Below, one piece after another: positions 1 through 7,678 of a DNA stretch of 40,621 nt; within the stretch, counting starts at the first letter, position 1; every line of letters begins with the position of its first letter. The notes below the pieces were generated by a model. It did no database searches. It was not told the DNA's origin and saw only the letters and a list, made by a program, of their open reading frames with translations. The stretch spans positions 1 through 40,621 of the forward strand of contig NZ_JAIVLH010000034.1 in assembly GCF_020524345.1 (NCBI RefSeq). Direction: 5' to 3'. The translations under genes were made by a program, and so were the position numbers. Source of the stretch: Metabacillus niabensis (GTDB lineage Bacteria > Bacillota > Bacilli > Bacillales > Bacillaceae).

Positions 1-119
1 ATACCTATATCCATTGGTTTAATAACAAAAGAATTCATGGAACACTAGGCTATCTAAGCCCAATAGAATTCAAACTTGAACACCTTAAAAAAGTTGTCTA
101 GTTTACTGTTGACTATCCA
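1..119 (+). mobile_element. 3' end of an IS3-family insertion sequence (partial)
   Basis: The first 101 bases read in frame as the C-terminus of an IS3-family OrfB (DDE transposase): IHWFNNKRIHGTLGYLSP followed by IEFKLEHLKKVV and a TAG at 99-101. The (R)xHxxLGYxSPxEF signature is diagnostic of this family. The element probably ends at the CA at 118-119, because the match with the copy at the other window end stops there. The rest of the element lies outside the window. It has cut the EamA gene that follows. Confidence 0.9.
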
Positions 120-643
120 GAATTATATTTGCAGTATTAGGTGTGTTACTAATTAACCTTATCGGTGGTGAATTGGGCAACATAAATTCATTATTAGGAA
201 ACCTTTTAATATTGGGGGCAGTTTTGGGAGAAACACTGTTTATTACATTAGGAAAATTAGTATCCAATAGATTTTCCCCCCTTACAATATCAACTATGAT
301 GAGTATTTTTGGTCTTATAATGTTTTTACCATTTTCAATCTATGAAGCTAAAGAATTTGATTTCTCAAGCGTAGGTATAGCGGATTGGATTAATATTTTA
401 TATTTTGGAATTGTTGTAACGGTACTTGCTTTTCTTTTAATGTATCAAGGGTTATCAAAAGTTCCAGCAAGCTCAGCAGGAGTTCTAACAAGTGTACTTC
501 CATTAAGCTCGGTAATCCTTTCATTTCTTATTTTAAAAGAAGAGCTTTTACTGTCACATTTGGTAGGGATGTTGTTTGTCTTACTTGCTATTTTCTTTAT
601 TTCAAAGGATTCATCAAGTGAGGAATTGGAATCAAAGACATAA
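120..643 (+). pseudogene. EamA/DMT-family transporter, 5'-truncated by IS
   Basis: This is the C-terminal half of a drug/metabolite-exporter membrane protein. The frame is open from the IS junction (about 120) to the stop at 643 and encodes about 170 residues of very hydrophobic sequence with about five membrane spans. It corresponds to the second EamA repeat (VVTVLAFLLMYQGLSKVPAS, then GVLTSVLPLSSVILSFLILKE shortened here to its gist: the conserved helix pair before the terminal span). The family usually has about 300 residues with two EamA repeats, so the first repeat is missing. GTG at 143 is only an internal alternative start and no ribosome site precedes it. A decayed partial second copy lies at 3293-3627. 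The substrate cannot be inferred, and function is unlikely without the first half. Confidence 0.82.
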
Positions 644-1010
644 CAGAGACTTTAAAGCCCCTTATGGATTTCATGTTTACTCTTTAGTAATCGATCTTCA
701 GTATTAGAAGCTCAAACCTTTAAGGTAGAGTGAAGTATCGGTATCATCTTATTTTAGTATTGCTAATCATCAACCATCAAACGCCATTCTTGAATTAGAT
801 TGTGCGCTATTTTTTATGTTAAGGCCAGATTGTTTAGCAACACGCGTATTTTGAATTAAAATATAAAATTTTTGTAATAATAACTATTTCAACAAATAGT
901 GATATTATTCTTTTATTCATAAAAAAAGCAAGATTGATGAATATTTATAGAAGGAAAAATAATCCTTTTAAAGAAATATTCATGTTTGGAATATAAAATG
1001 TTTTTAATAA
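644..1010. other. Non-coding gap with one hairpin repeat
   Basis: There is no supported gene here. The first 80 bases after the stop are nearly identical to the region after the second EamA copy (3550-3627). A member of the dispersed hairpin repeat family lies at about 774-833. The remainder is AT-rich with no recognisable coding remnant. Confidence 0.6.
774..833 (+). repeat. Dispersed hairpin/T-tract repeat, copy 1
   Basis: It matches other copies in the window through a CGCCATTCTTGAAT core, a CGC-T arm, a T6 run and the tail AGGCCAGATTGTTTAG. Compare especially the copies at 3241-3290 and 31447-31506. It has terminator-like architecture (arm, CTTGAAT loop region, arm, T-tract) and sits between genes. 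Confidence 0.65.
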
Positions 1011-1023
1011 AGGGGGCGACATT

Positions 1024-1929
1024 ATGCTTGAATCACTAACCAAACAGATACCCTTAATAAGTAACTGTAAGGAAATTGTACAGATTACAAAGGGGTTTTC
1101 TTTTGATGAAAAATTTTTAATACATACGCATGACGATAACAAAAAGTTGCTACTTCGATTGTTTGATCTAGAGGACTTTGAATCAAAAAAGAAAGAATAT
1201 TCTATTCTAGCGATAATGAAGGACTATAACGTAATTTGTTCAGAACCTATTTCTATTGGTGTATTAAAAAATAGAGGATATTTGATCACATCGTATCTAG
1301 ATGGGAAGGATGCTGAGGAAGAAATCCCCAAATACTCATATCAAGAACAATATAATATTGGTGTTGAGGCTGCAAAAGAACTAAAGAAAATGCATCAATA
1401 TCCTGCTCCAGACAATGAATCTTCATGGTACATAAGAAAGGTAAAGAAACATAAGAATTACATGGAAGCATACTTAAAATGTGGAATAAAGGTAAAAAAT
1501 GATCAAAAAATAATGAATTTTATTGAGGAGAACATTCACCTCATGAAAGATCGCCCAAACTTATTTCAACATGATGATTTCACACTCGGAAACATCATTG
1601 TGAATAATAAAGAATTCGCTGGTATTATAGATTTTGGCAGATATGATTGGGGTGATCCTATTCATGAATTTCTTAAGATTGGTATTTTCAGTAGAGAAGT
1701 AAGCATACCTTTTTCGATAGGACAAATTAGAGGTTATTTTAATAACAACGATCCCAATGAAAATTTTTGGAGGTTGTATTCACTTTACCTAGCGATGTGC
1801 GTTTTTTCTACTATAATATGGACGTTAAAGGCAATCCCAGATAGCTTAAATGATATGCTAGATAAAGTTTATATGTTTTTAGATGATCATGATTACTTTG
1901 ATAAATTAAAACCTAATTGGTACATCTGA
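1024..1929 (+). CDS. Aminoglycoside phosphotransferase (APH)-family small-molecule kinase
   Basis: A 301-residue protein of the APH/choline-kinase fold (protein-kinase-like), cytoplasmic, expected to transfer the ATP gamma-phosphate to a small hydroxylated substrate. Visible landmarks are the catalytic loop QHDDFTLGNIIV (HxDxxxxN form, near residue 183) and the metal-binding IIDFGRYDWGDP (DFG-like, near 200). The N-lobe has a plausible ATP-lysine region around 40-50 (KKLLLRLFD). Length suits the family. The start at 1024 follows AAGGGGGC at a spacing of 6-7. It stands alone, with decayed DNA on both sides. Antibiotic inactivation is possible but cannot be claimed: most such Bacillus paralogues have unknown substrates. 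A second, divergent relative lies at 32953. Confidence 0.85.
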   Translation: MLESLTKQIPLISNCKEIVQITKGFSFDEKFLIHTHDDNKKLLLRLFDLEDFESKKKEYSILAIMKDYNVICSEPISIGVLKNRGYLITSYLDGKDAEEEIPKYSYQEQYNIGVEAAKELKKMHQYPAPDNESSWYIRKVKKHKNYMEAYLKCGIKVKNDQKIMNFIEENIHLMKDRPNLFQHDDFTLGNIIVNNKEFAGIIDFGRYDWGDPIHEFLKIGIFSREVSIPFSIGQIRGYFNNNDPNENFWRLYSLYLAMCVFSTIIWTLKAIPDSLNDMLDKVYMFLDDHDYFDKLKPNWYI

Positions 1930-2032
1930 GAATTACTGAAGACCAATTGGCGTTTATTTCATATGAAAAACAGGTGAATAATTGAATATATGAAGAACTA
2001 ATTGAGATGATATAAACGATTAAACTTCATTA

Positions 2033-2398
2033 ATGAACCTACTTGGTTATCCAACTACTCTCGATCCAATGAGGCTAAGGTTAAAAAAAATTGAAGAAGC
2101 TTCAAATCATTATATCTTGGTGGCTAACTAAGACAGGAAAGTTGTTGGGATGATTTGATTCCTTACTGGTTTTCTATATAAAAAGGATGTTATTTACGCT
2201 CGAGTAATAACTTTTGTTGTAGTTTCAAATTACCGCAATAGAGGGATTAGGAGATTACTACTATTAGCAAAAGATAAAGGTGCAGAAGGAATTGTCTTAA
2301 ATAGTGGAAACCATTCGGTGTGAGAAAACGCACACAGATTTTATATTAATAGCGGGTATGCAGCTAAAAGTACAGGATTTGTAAAAAGTCTTGATTAA
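2033..2398 (+). pseudogene. GNAT acetyltransferase pseudogene with three in-frame stops
   Basis: A single uninterrupted frame reads as a GNAT acetyltransferase broken by three nonsense codons: TAA at 2129, TGA at 2156 and TGA at 2321. Readable parts include FVVVSNYRNRGIRRLLL (acetyl-CoA-binding motif A, normally RxxGxG/A), KGAEGIVLNSGNHSV and, after the last stop, ENAHRFYINSGYAAKSTGF, which is the usual GNAT C-terminal strand-helix. The start near 2033 is preceded by no clear ribosome site. The frame is kept over 122 codons with only nonsense changes, which argues for point-mutation decay rather than sequencing indels. An acetyltransferase of unknown substrate is the most that can be said. 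Confidence 0.8.
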
Positions 2399-2437
2399 TT
2401 AGCTAGTAGTAAATCGAATTATTAGATCTTCCACTAT

Positions 2438-2475
2438 ATAGCGCTTATCTTGAGTAAAAGATAGCCTTTTTTATA
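2438..2475 (+). repeat. Dispersed hairpin/T-tract repeat, copy 2 (terminator-like)
   Basis: TAGCGCTTATCTTGAGTAAAAGATAGCC followed by T6 is closely similar to the copy at 6331-6369. The arms GCTTATCTT and AAAAGATAGC pair around a GAGT loop, so it probably acts as an intrinsic terminator after the dead GNAT gene. Confidence 0.65.
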
Positions 2476-2539
2476 TTATGGTAAGTTATCTTTAAGAAGA
2501 GCATTAGCTTTTAGTGGTAAAATCTCTAAGAAAGGGGAA

Positions 2540-2701
2540 ATTAAAATATTTTTATTTTTAAGTATTTTACTGATTTTGTTCGGTGCTTTTCTGATTGGAT
2601 TAACAATCGATCAATTCGGAGATATAGGTAATACCATAATGAATATAATAGGTATTGGATGTCTAGTAGTTGGTGGTCTATTAGGAAGAAAGAAAAATTA
2701 A
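2540..2701 (+). CDS. Possible small membrane protein (start codon uncertain)
   Basis: A 53-codon frame ending at TAA 2699-2701 reads as two hydrophobic segments (IKIFLFLSILLILFGAFLIG, then NTIMNIIGIGCLVVGGLLG) with a basic tail RKKN, the profile of a two-span small membrane protein. An AAAGGGG run precedes it, but the codon at the expected start is ATT, and there is no nearby in-frame ATG, GTG or TTG. Either ATT is used or an ATG was lost. No family is recognised. Confidence 0.35.
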   Translation: MKIFLFLSILLILFGAFLIGLTIDQFGDIGNTIMNIIGIGCLVVGGLLGRKKN

Positions 2702-2801
2702 TACTCTATCAAAAAATTAACTTTTAGCTCTTCAGCCATCAAATGCTATCCTGACAAGAACCAGCGTTTACTTTAAATAACATAATAGAGGTGTGGACAT
2801 C

Positions 2802-3131
2802 TTGAAAAGAAAGGATCCAATTTTATTCACAGTTATACTAATAATTGGATTATTATCTGCGTGTACTTCTTTTGAGGGTGATTTAACAGGTGTAATTGAA
2901 ACAGAAAATTCAAATATTATAGGAACAATCAAGGAAATTAACGGTCAAAGGGCAATTGTTTATGCAAAAATATTTGAGAGTAACCCAAAAGGTGATGTGT
3001 TTGTTGACCTTTCTGTAAATAATACGGAAACATTTATGGTTGGAGACAAGATAAAAGTAGAATTTGATGGAACGGTTTTAGAATGAAATCCTGCCCAAAT
3101 TAATACACTGTCTGTACAATTGATTGAATAA
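2802..3131 (+). pseudogene. DUF3221 (YobA-like) lipoprotein with premature stop near the C-terminus
   Basis: An exported lipoprotein of the DUF3221 type. From TTG at 2802, 8 bases after AGAGGTG, it reads MKRKDPILFTVILIIGLLSAC: a short basic N-region, a hydrophobic core and the lipobox LSAC with Cys21. The GTG at 2793 is the other possible start but overlaps the ribosome site. The mature part is a small beta-rich domain (GTIKEINGQRAIVYAK, then VGDKIKVEFDGTVLE). Translation stops at TGA 3084-3086, yet the same frame continues NPAQINTLSVQLIE to TAA 3129-3131, matching the usual PAQI-containing end of this domain. A single change (TCA to TGA would do) explains the stop. The 94-residue product may still fold but lacks its last strand. 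The role of the family is not established. Confidence 0.72.
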
Positions 3132-3240
3132 TATATTGAAAGATTCTTCTGCAAACTGAAGCGCCTTAATTCAATAATGTTCTTCAATTTGTTATGTTCG
3201 CGTCAGTTCGACTAACCAGAATCCTACAAAATATAATCAT

Positions 3241-3290
3241 ACTTGAATAAGGATGTCGCTCTTTTTCATATATTAGGCCAGTTTATGGTG
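3241..3290 (+). repeat. Dispersed hairpin/T-tract repeat, copy 3
   Basis: CTTGAATAAGGATGTCGCTC, T5 and the tail ATATTAGGCCAGTTTA are nearly superimposable on the second half of the copy at 31447-31506. The 5' arm is diverged here. It directly abuts the second EamA fragment. Confidence 0.6.
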
Positions 3291-3292
3291 CG

Positions 3293-3549
3293 ATGAGTAT
3301 TTTTGGTCTTATAATGTTTTTACCATTTTCAATCTATGAAGCTAAAGAATTTGATTTCTCAAGTGTAGGTACAGGGGATTGGATAAATATATTATATTTT
3401 GGAATTGTTGTAACGGTACTTGCTTTTCTTTTGTATCAAGGGTTATCAAAAGTTCCAGCAAGCATTTGGTAGGAATGTTGTTTGTCTTACTTGCTATTTT
3501 CTTTATTTCGAAGGGTACATCAAGTGAGGAATTGGAATCAAAGTCATAA
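3293..3549 (+). pseudogene. Second, decayed copy of the EamA transporter fragment
   Basis: It is close to identical to bases 296-643 of the first EamA copy but is not functional. The 5' part of the gene is absent, three bases are missing in the CTTTT-GTATCAAGG stretch, and 85 bases corresponding to 473-557 of the first copy are deleted, which breaks the frame. The match continues past the stop to about 3627. This is a segmental duplication of the 3' end of the gene plus downstream DNA, followed by deletion. Confidence 0.88.
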
Positions 3550-3723
3550 CAGAGCCTTTAAAGCCCCTTATGGATTTCATGTTTACTCTTTAGTAATCGA
3601 TCTTCAGTAATAGAAGTGCAAACCTTGATGATAATTCCACGATTGTTGAATAAAACTAGTACTCAATGTCCAATATTCTTGGAAACTGAATAAATGGTAG
3701 GACGGTATTATAATACAATTTGT

Positions 3724-3754
3724 AAAAAGAGCACAATCATCTAGTGCTCTTTTT
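3724..3754. terminator. Perfect bidirectional intrinsic terminator
   Basis: An 11-bp perfect stem (AAAAAGAGCAC at 3724-3734, GTGCTCTTTTT at 3744-3754) with a 9-base loop, and A- and T-tracts at both ends. The downstream bases CATTAGGTCAGATTTTT resemble the tail of the dispersed hairpin repeats, so this may be a diverged member. Confidence 0.75.
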
Positions 3755-3882
3755 CATTAGGTCAGATTTTTGCAGAAGAATAAAAAAAACTATATGGAAA
3801 ATCATAAGTGTTTTTTCCTTGATACTCTACTCACGTCACCTTTTATACTTATATTTAAGAATAGATAGGAAAGGTGACGAAA

Positions 3883-4236
3883 ATGAATAAACAATCAAAA
3901 AAAGAAATCTTTTTAGTACAACTAATGCTTGGAATTTCACTTATTCTTGGTGTAATCCCTCCCCTTATTATGTTTTTAATGAGGAGAAAGAAAAATTTAT
4001 ATTACTGTGAATCAAGTCGCAGAGCACTTAACTTCCATTTGACGATTTTCCCCTTTTTTATTATCAGCAGTCTTCTTCCTTCAGGGGTAAAGTACGGGAT
4101 ATTAGCTATAGAAACATTCATAATCTTGTATGCTATTATTCGAATAGCTTTTAAAAGGCCATATTATTATCCAGCCATTCCCTATATTAAAATCAAAGAA
4201 AGTAGTATAGAAAAGAGGTATTCACATGTCAGGTAG
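3883..4236 (+). CDS. DUF4870 (Tic20-like) small membrane protein
   Basis: A 117-residue integral membrane protein. ATG at 3883 lies 7 bases after AAGGTG and is preferred over GTG 3874, which sits inside the ribosome site. Three hydrophobic segments are visible (about 10-32, 52-70, 72-90). Family landmarks are GVIPPLIMFLMRRKK, SSRRALNFHLT (the Q/R-ALNFxLT motif) and a YPAIPYIKIKE end, all matching the DUF4870 layout. The molecular role of the family is unknown. Its end overlaps the MerR start by 11 bases (4226-4236), which indicates co-transcription and probably translational coupling. A transport or envelope-stress role is possible because it pairs with a MerR regulator, but that is inference. 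Confidence 0.75.
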   Translation: MNKQSKKEIFLVQLMLGISLILGVIPPLIMFLMRRKKNLYYCESSRRALNFHLTIFPFFIISSLLPSGVKYGILAIETFIILYAIIRIAFKRPYYYPAIPYIKIKESSIEKRYSHVR

Positions 4237-4960
4237 TATGTTGACAATCGGACAATTGGCTAAACGAACGGGAGTTTCCATACGAACACTTAGATATTAC
4301 GATAAGATTGGTTTACTAATACCAACAGACTACAAAGAAGGAGGACATAGACTTTACAGTCATGAGGATTTGATGATTTTACAAAAAATTCAATCACTTA
4401 AATTCATAGGATTTTCACTTAAAGACATTGCAAATTTATTAGAATCCCCTTATATAAATGAACAGCAACTTAAAAATTCAATTGCATTCAAAAAAAAGGA
4501 ACTAATTGCAGAACAAGAGAGAATTCGAGAAACTATTGAACAGCTGAATCATATGAATACTATTATTTCAGGCTATGAAGAAATAGACGTAAAATTATTT
4601 TGCTTTATTATTCACTCAATTATTTTTGAAGAGGAAAATCTTAATGAATATAGTCAAGCAAAGGGTTCTATTCACAATTTTAGAAATGAAGAAAGAGTTA
4701 AGTTAGATAAAGAGTATTTTTCATTGTTTATGGATTTTAAAAAAATTATAGCAAACGGAACAAATCCAGAATCTAAAGAAGCATTGAAATATATTAAACA
4801 GTTGATGGCTCTTTACAACCAAACGTTATCAAAGATAGAGACAGTAGAAATAAAGTCGACACATCAATTTGACCAACCTAATATACTCAATCCCTTCACG
4901 GAAGAAGAAATAACCTTTCTTAAAAATGCCTTCTCTCATATGTCAAAGGTACAAGAATAA
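4226..4960 (+). CDS. MerR-family transcriptional regulator
   Basis: A 244-residue DNA-binding regulator. Residues 5-74 are a typical MerR winged helix-turn-helix (MLTIGQLAKRTGVSIRTLRY, YDKIGLL, GGHRLYSHEDLMILQKIQ, GFSLKDIANLLES). A coiled-coil dimerisation helix follows (about 85-120). The C-terminal 120 residues are mostly helical and acidic, without cysteine clusters of metal sensors, so the effector is probably organic. The start at 4226 has AGAGG 7 bases upstream. ATG 4238 is an alternative. It overlaps the DUF4870 gene and lies 80 bases before the frameshifted multidrug-exporter gene, which would be a natural target. This class activates promoters with 19-20 bp spacers, but none was confidently found here. 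Confidence 0.88.
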   Translation: MSGSMLTIGQLAKRTGVSIRTLRYYDKIGLLIPTDYKEGGHRLYSHEDLMILQKIQSLKFIGFSLKDIANLLESPYINEQQLKNSIAFKKKELIAEQERIRETIEQLNHMNTIISGYEEIDVKLFCFIIHSIIFEEENLNEYSQAKGSIHNFRNEERVKLDKEYFSLFMDFKKIIANGTNPESKEALKYIKQLMALYNQTLSKIETVEIKSTHQFDQPNILNPFTEEEITFLKNAFSHMSKVQE

Positions 4961-5043
4961 TGTATTTAAACTGAAACAGTACCTTACTACAGAATAAAAG
5001 ATTTAGTTATTGCATCTAAAGTTCGTTTAGGGAGGAATAAGAT

Positions 5044-5539
5044 ATGATTCAAGAAATTCTTCAAACGATTGAAGAGGTTAATATTGTTTATCAATACTTA
5101 GTTAGCATTATTTATTATCGGGTTTGTGCCTTTTTTAGAGGCTTTCGTTGCTGTGCCAATCGGAATATTATTAGACTTGCCTTTTATTTCTGTAGTTATC
5201 GTTGGGATTACTGCTAATTGGCTGTCTGTTATGGCTGTAATCGTATGTTCTTCTTTTGGAAGGTCTTTGTTTTCTGAAAATGAAAAGACACCTTCTGACC
5301 ATTTTATTCATAAACGTTTTCATAAAGCAAAGATATATTTCAATAAATATGGAGTACCTGGGATTTCTCTTTTGGGCCCGATAATAGGGACAAATCACAT
5401 TGGAGCATTTGTTTGTATAATAGCCAAAGCAAGTAAAAAAAATATAATAATTTGGCAAACTATTAGTATAATAATATGGGCTATAGGGACTGGTATTCTT
5501 TTGATACTCGGGGTAGACCTTTACAATAATATAAATTGA
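5044..5539 (+). pseudogene. Putative small multidrug-export protein (PF06695-like), frameshifted
   Basis: ATG 5044 stands 9 bases after a strong GGGAGG site and begins MIQEILQTIEEVNIVYQYL. The conserved body is in another frame: LALFIIGFVPFLEAF, VAVPIGILLDLPF, VGITANWLSVMAVIV, then an amphipathic loop and SLLGPIIGTNHIGAF with a final span. One base too many in TACTTAGTTAGCATT (about 5098-5106) explains the switch. Without it the product would be about 164 residues with four membrane spans, the size of COG2426/PF06695 proteins. Export of drugs is only the family name; the substrate is unknown. Residues 1-19 alone would be made from the sequence as written, unless GTG 5126 is used. Confidence 0.7.
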
Positions 5540-5614
5540 AAATGAAAGGGGAAAATGTTACCCAGTATACTTTATACAAATAATATTATAATTCTCGACA
5601 TAGAGAAAGTAAGA

Positions 5615-5650
5615 TGATTATTGTTTCATGTTAAAAATAATCTCTTCTTT
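5615..5650 (+). terminator. Possible intrinsic terminator after the exporter gene
   Basis: A 7-bp stem GATTATT/AATAATC (5615-5621 and 5636-5642) with a 14-base loop, followed by a pyrimidine/T-rich run. The stem is AT-rich and weak. Confidence 0.4.
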
Positions 5651-5811
5651 TTCTTTACACTATCCAAAGTGTGTACTCTTACCAACTTTTAAAAGCATGG
5701 TTCCAAAAAAATTGGTGTTTATTTCAAACGCCGCCGGAACAGATGTAGGTCACTAACAGTTTACTTGAAGATGGAAAAAGAGAAACATTAATTAAGAGAG
5801 GAATTATTGAA

Positions 5812-6258
5812 ATGAATACTCGTAACGTTACTGAAAATGACTATTTTAAAATAATAGATGTTATTAATGATTGGTGGGGAGGGCGGGAAATGACACATTT
5901 GTTGCCTCGGTTATTTTTCGAGCATTTTCAATCAACTAGTTTTATAGTTGAAGATGAAAACAATAGATTATTGGCATTTCTTATAGGGTTTGTATCCCAA
6001 ACACACCCAAACGAAGCCTATATACATTTTGTTGGCGTTAATCCTGAAGTTAGAAAAGAAGGATTAGGAAGTGAGTTATATAATTTATTCTTCTCAAATG
6101 TTCGTATTTTAGGTTGCAATACAGTGAAATGTATAACTTCTCCAATTAACGAGGGTTCAGTTGCATTTCACAAATCAATGGGTTTTGCTGTTACTTTAGG
6201 AACTGATTATGAAGGGAAAGGACAGGACCGTATTTTATTTTCTAAATACATTGGTTAA
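5812..6258 (+). CDS. GNAT-family N-acetyltransferase
   Basis: A 148-residue cytoplasmic acetyl-CoA-dependent acyltransferase. Motif A is clear at residues 84-97 (VGVNPEVRKEGLGSELY; Q/R-x-x-G-x-G/A form RKEGLG). The C-terminal strand-helix is GSVAFHKSMGFAV. GAGAGG lies 10 bases before ATG 5812. It is transcribed alone: 270 bases separate it from the exporter, and a hairpin repeat lies downstream at 6314-6369. The substrate (amine, antibiotic or protein N-terminus) cannot be assigned. No damage is visible, unlike several neighbours. Confidence 0.87.
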   Translation: MNTRNVTENDYFKIIDVINDWWGGREMTHLLPRLFFEHFQSTSFIVEDENNRLLAFLIGFVSQTHPNEAYIHFVGVNPEVRKEGLGSELYNLFFSNVRILGCNTVKCITSPINEGSVAFHKSMGFAVTLGTDYEGKGQDRILFSKYIG

Positions 6259-6313
6259 CAATTTTATTATTTTGCACATTGATTTTGTTCAACTAATTGG
6301 TGAGTCAATATCA

Positions 6314-6369
6314 TAGCGATCTTCAGTAATCAAGCGCTTATCTTGAATAAAGGTAAGTGTTTTTTATTG
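6314..6369 (+). repeat. Dispersed hairpin/T-tract repeat, copy 4 (best-formed terminator)
   Basis: AGCGCTTATCTT at 6333-6344 pairs over 12 bp (three G-U) with AAGGTAAGTGTT at 6350-6361 around GAATA, followed by TTTTTATT. The preceding CGATCTTCAGTAAT is shared with bases around 692 and 3597. It lies 75 bases after the GNAT stop and probably terminates it. Confidence 0.75.
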
Positions 6370-6462
6370 TACTTAAAGTAACGGAGCAGGGTGGAATAAT
6401 AACTAATTTAAGGAAATTATGAAATTATATAGTAAAAAGTTAATGAAAAGACAGAAGGGGAA

Positions 6463-6555
6463 ATGGTTTACGAAGTTGTCTTAACATTTATTTTTACTTT
6501 CTTTGTAGTAGTTATAATCAGATTTATATTAAAATACATACTTATCACAAGCTAA
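6463..6555 (+). CDS. Possible 30-residue single-span membrane peptide
   Basis: ATG 6463 to TAA 6553-6555 encodes a peptide with one hydrophobic helix (EVVLTFIFTFFVVVIIRFIL) and basic residues at the C-terminal side. AGAAGGGG precedes it but only 2 bases away, which is short for translation. No family is recognised and it could be chance. Confidence 0.25.
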   Translation: MVYEVVLTFIFTFFVVVIIRFILKYILITS

Positions 6556-6687
6556 AGGAGGTAAGAAAAAAGGATATACAATTTTACCCATTCAATGTTT
6601 TTATAATCTCAGTTATTTTACTTGGACCATGTAGATGTTATTAAGCTAACAGTTGCAAGAGTTTAATAGGAAGAGGGCAAAGAATGA

Positions 6688-6945
6688 ATTAAAAGACTAT
6701 CTTATAAAAGAAATAGTGGAAGTAAAACTTCAGGTAGTAATAAACAAACTATTGCAAACATCAAATCTCTTTCAATAGAAGATGTAATAGACACAACAAG
6801 AGTTATGTCTCAATCATACAAACCTGAAAAGGTTAGACGTGCCTTTGTACCGAAACCAACGGTAAAGTTAGACCTTTAGGGAATTTGGGATAGGATTTTT
6901 CAACAGTGTATTCTACAAGTCTTGGAGCCTATTAAAATTAAATAG
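6688..6945 (+). pseudogene. Group II intron reverse transcriptase/maturase remnant
   Basis: The first frame reads SGSKTSGSNKQTIANIKSL, then SYKPEKVRRAFVPKP, which is the RT-0/RT-1 region of LtrA-type group II intron proteins (the usual text is YxPxPVRRVxIPKPNGKxRPLGIP). A missing A in CCAACGG breaks the frame where NGK should be. GKVRPLG follows in the next frame and WDRIFQQCILQVLEPI in the first frame again. The remainder of the RT, maturase and intron RNA domains are absent. It is a dead fragment of about 260 bases. Confidence 0.8.
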
Positions 6946-6961
6946 TTTTTTATTCTAGGGA

Positions 6962-6997
6962 AAAAACAGACCAAGAGTAATAACTGGGTCTGTTTTT
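6962..6997. terminator. Intrinsic terminator for the LOG-family gene
   Basis: An 11-bp perfect stem AAAAACAGACC (6962-6972) and GGTCTGTTTTT (6987-6997) with A/T tracts on both sides, so it can act in both directions. It lies 13 bases beyond the stop of the minus-strand gene. Confidence 0.8.
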
Positions 6998-7009
6998 CAT
7001 CTATCATAT

Positions 7010-7585
7010 CTATTTTTGAGTAACATAAGTTTTTACGGATGGTGGTACATATGTATTAAATTTATCAAGTATCCCGTTTGGTTCACTATCAACTAATGCC
7101 ATATTAAGGTACTTTTCGTGTAAAAACTGTTCCTCTGACATATGATTGAATAACGAGAGAAGAGGATCAAAATAGTGATTTACATTTAAAAGACCACATG
7201 GTTTTTGATGAAGTCCTAATTGAGCCCACGTAAAAATCTCAAAGAACTCTTCTAAAGTTCCTGGTCCACCAGGCAAAACTATAAATCCATCTGCCAGATC
7301 TGCCATTTTCGCTTTTCTCTCATGCATAGAATTTACAATGATCAACTCTGACAAGTTTTTGTGAGCTATCTCTCTTTTATCTAGAAAACTTGGCATAACA
7401 CCAATTACATATCCTCCTTCTTCTAAAACTGAAACTGCAACAGCGCCCATAATTCCAACACTTGCTCCACCATAAACAAGTGCAATATTTCGTTTAGCTA
7501 GTTCTTTACCAAGTTTTATTGCAACTTCTATATAGACATCCGAAGCTCCATTACTTGATCCACAAAATACGGCTAACTTTTTCAA
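7010..7585 (-). CDS. LOG-family protein (TIGR00730; cytokinin-type nucleoside-5'-monophosphate phosphoribohydrolase)
   Basis: A 191-residue Rossmann-fold enzyme of the LOG (lysine decarboxylase-like) family. Family members release the base from (modified) AMP to leave ribose 5-phosphate. Landmarks are KKLAVFCGSSNGA at the N-terminus, YGGASVGIMGAVA (about 39-51), MHERKAKM (about 89-96) and the hallmark PGGPGTLEEFFE (about 106-117). Length fits the family. AGGAGGGG sits 6 bases before the start. It is divergent from the MazG-like gene with a 93-base shared promoter region. Bacterial members act in purine salvage or house-cleaning. The nearby NTP pyrophosphohydrolase makes a nucleotide-sanitation theme plausible, but that link is inference. 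Confidence 0.9.
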   Translation of the reverse strand: MKKLAVFCGSSNGASDVYIEVAIKLGKELAKRNIALVYGGASVGIMGAVAVSVLEEGGYVIGVMPSFLDKREIAHKNLSELIIVNSMHERKAKMADLADGFIVLPGGPGTLEEFFEIFTWAQLGLHQKPCGLLNVNHYFDPLLSLFNHMSEEQFLHEKYLNMALVDSEPNGILDKFNTYVPPSVKTYVTQK

Positions 7586-7678
7586 TATATATCCCCTCCT
7601 AAATAATCACCATGAAATATTATATAAAACTTTCACTTTTTTGTTAAACTTAGAGTATTGAATTGGAGGTTAGATGAA

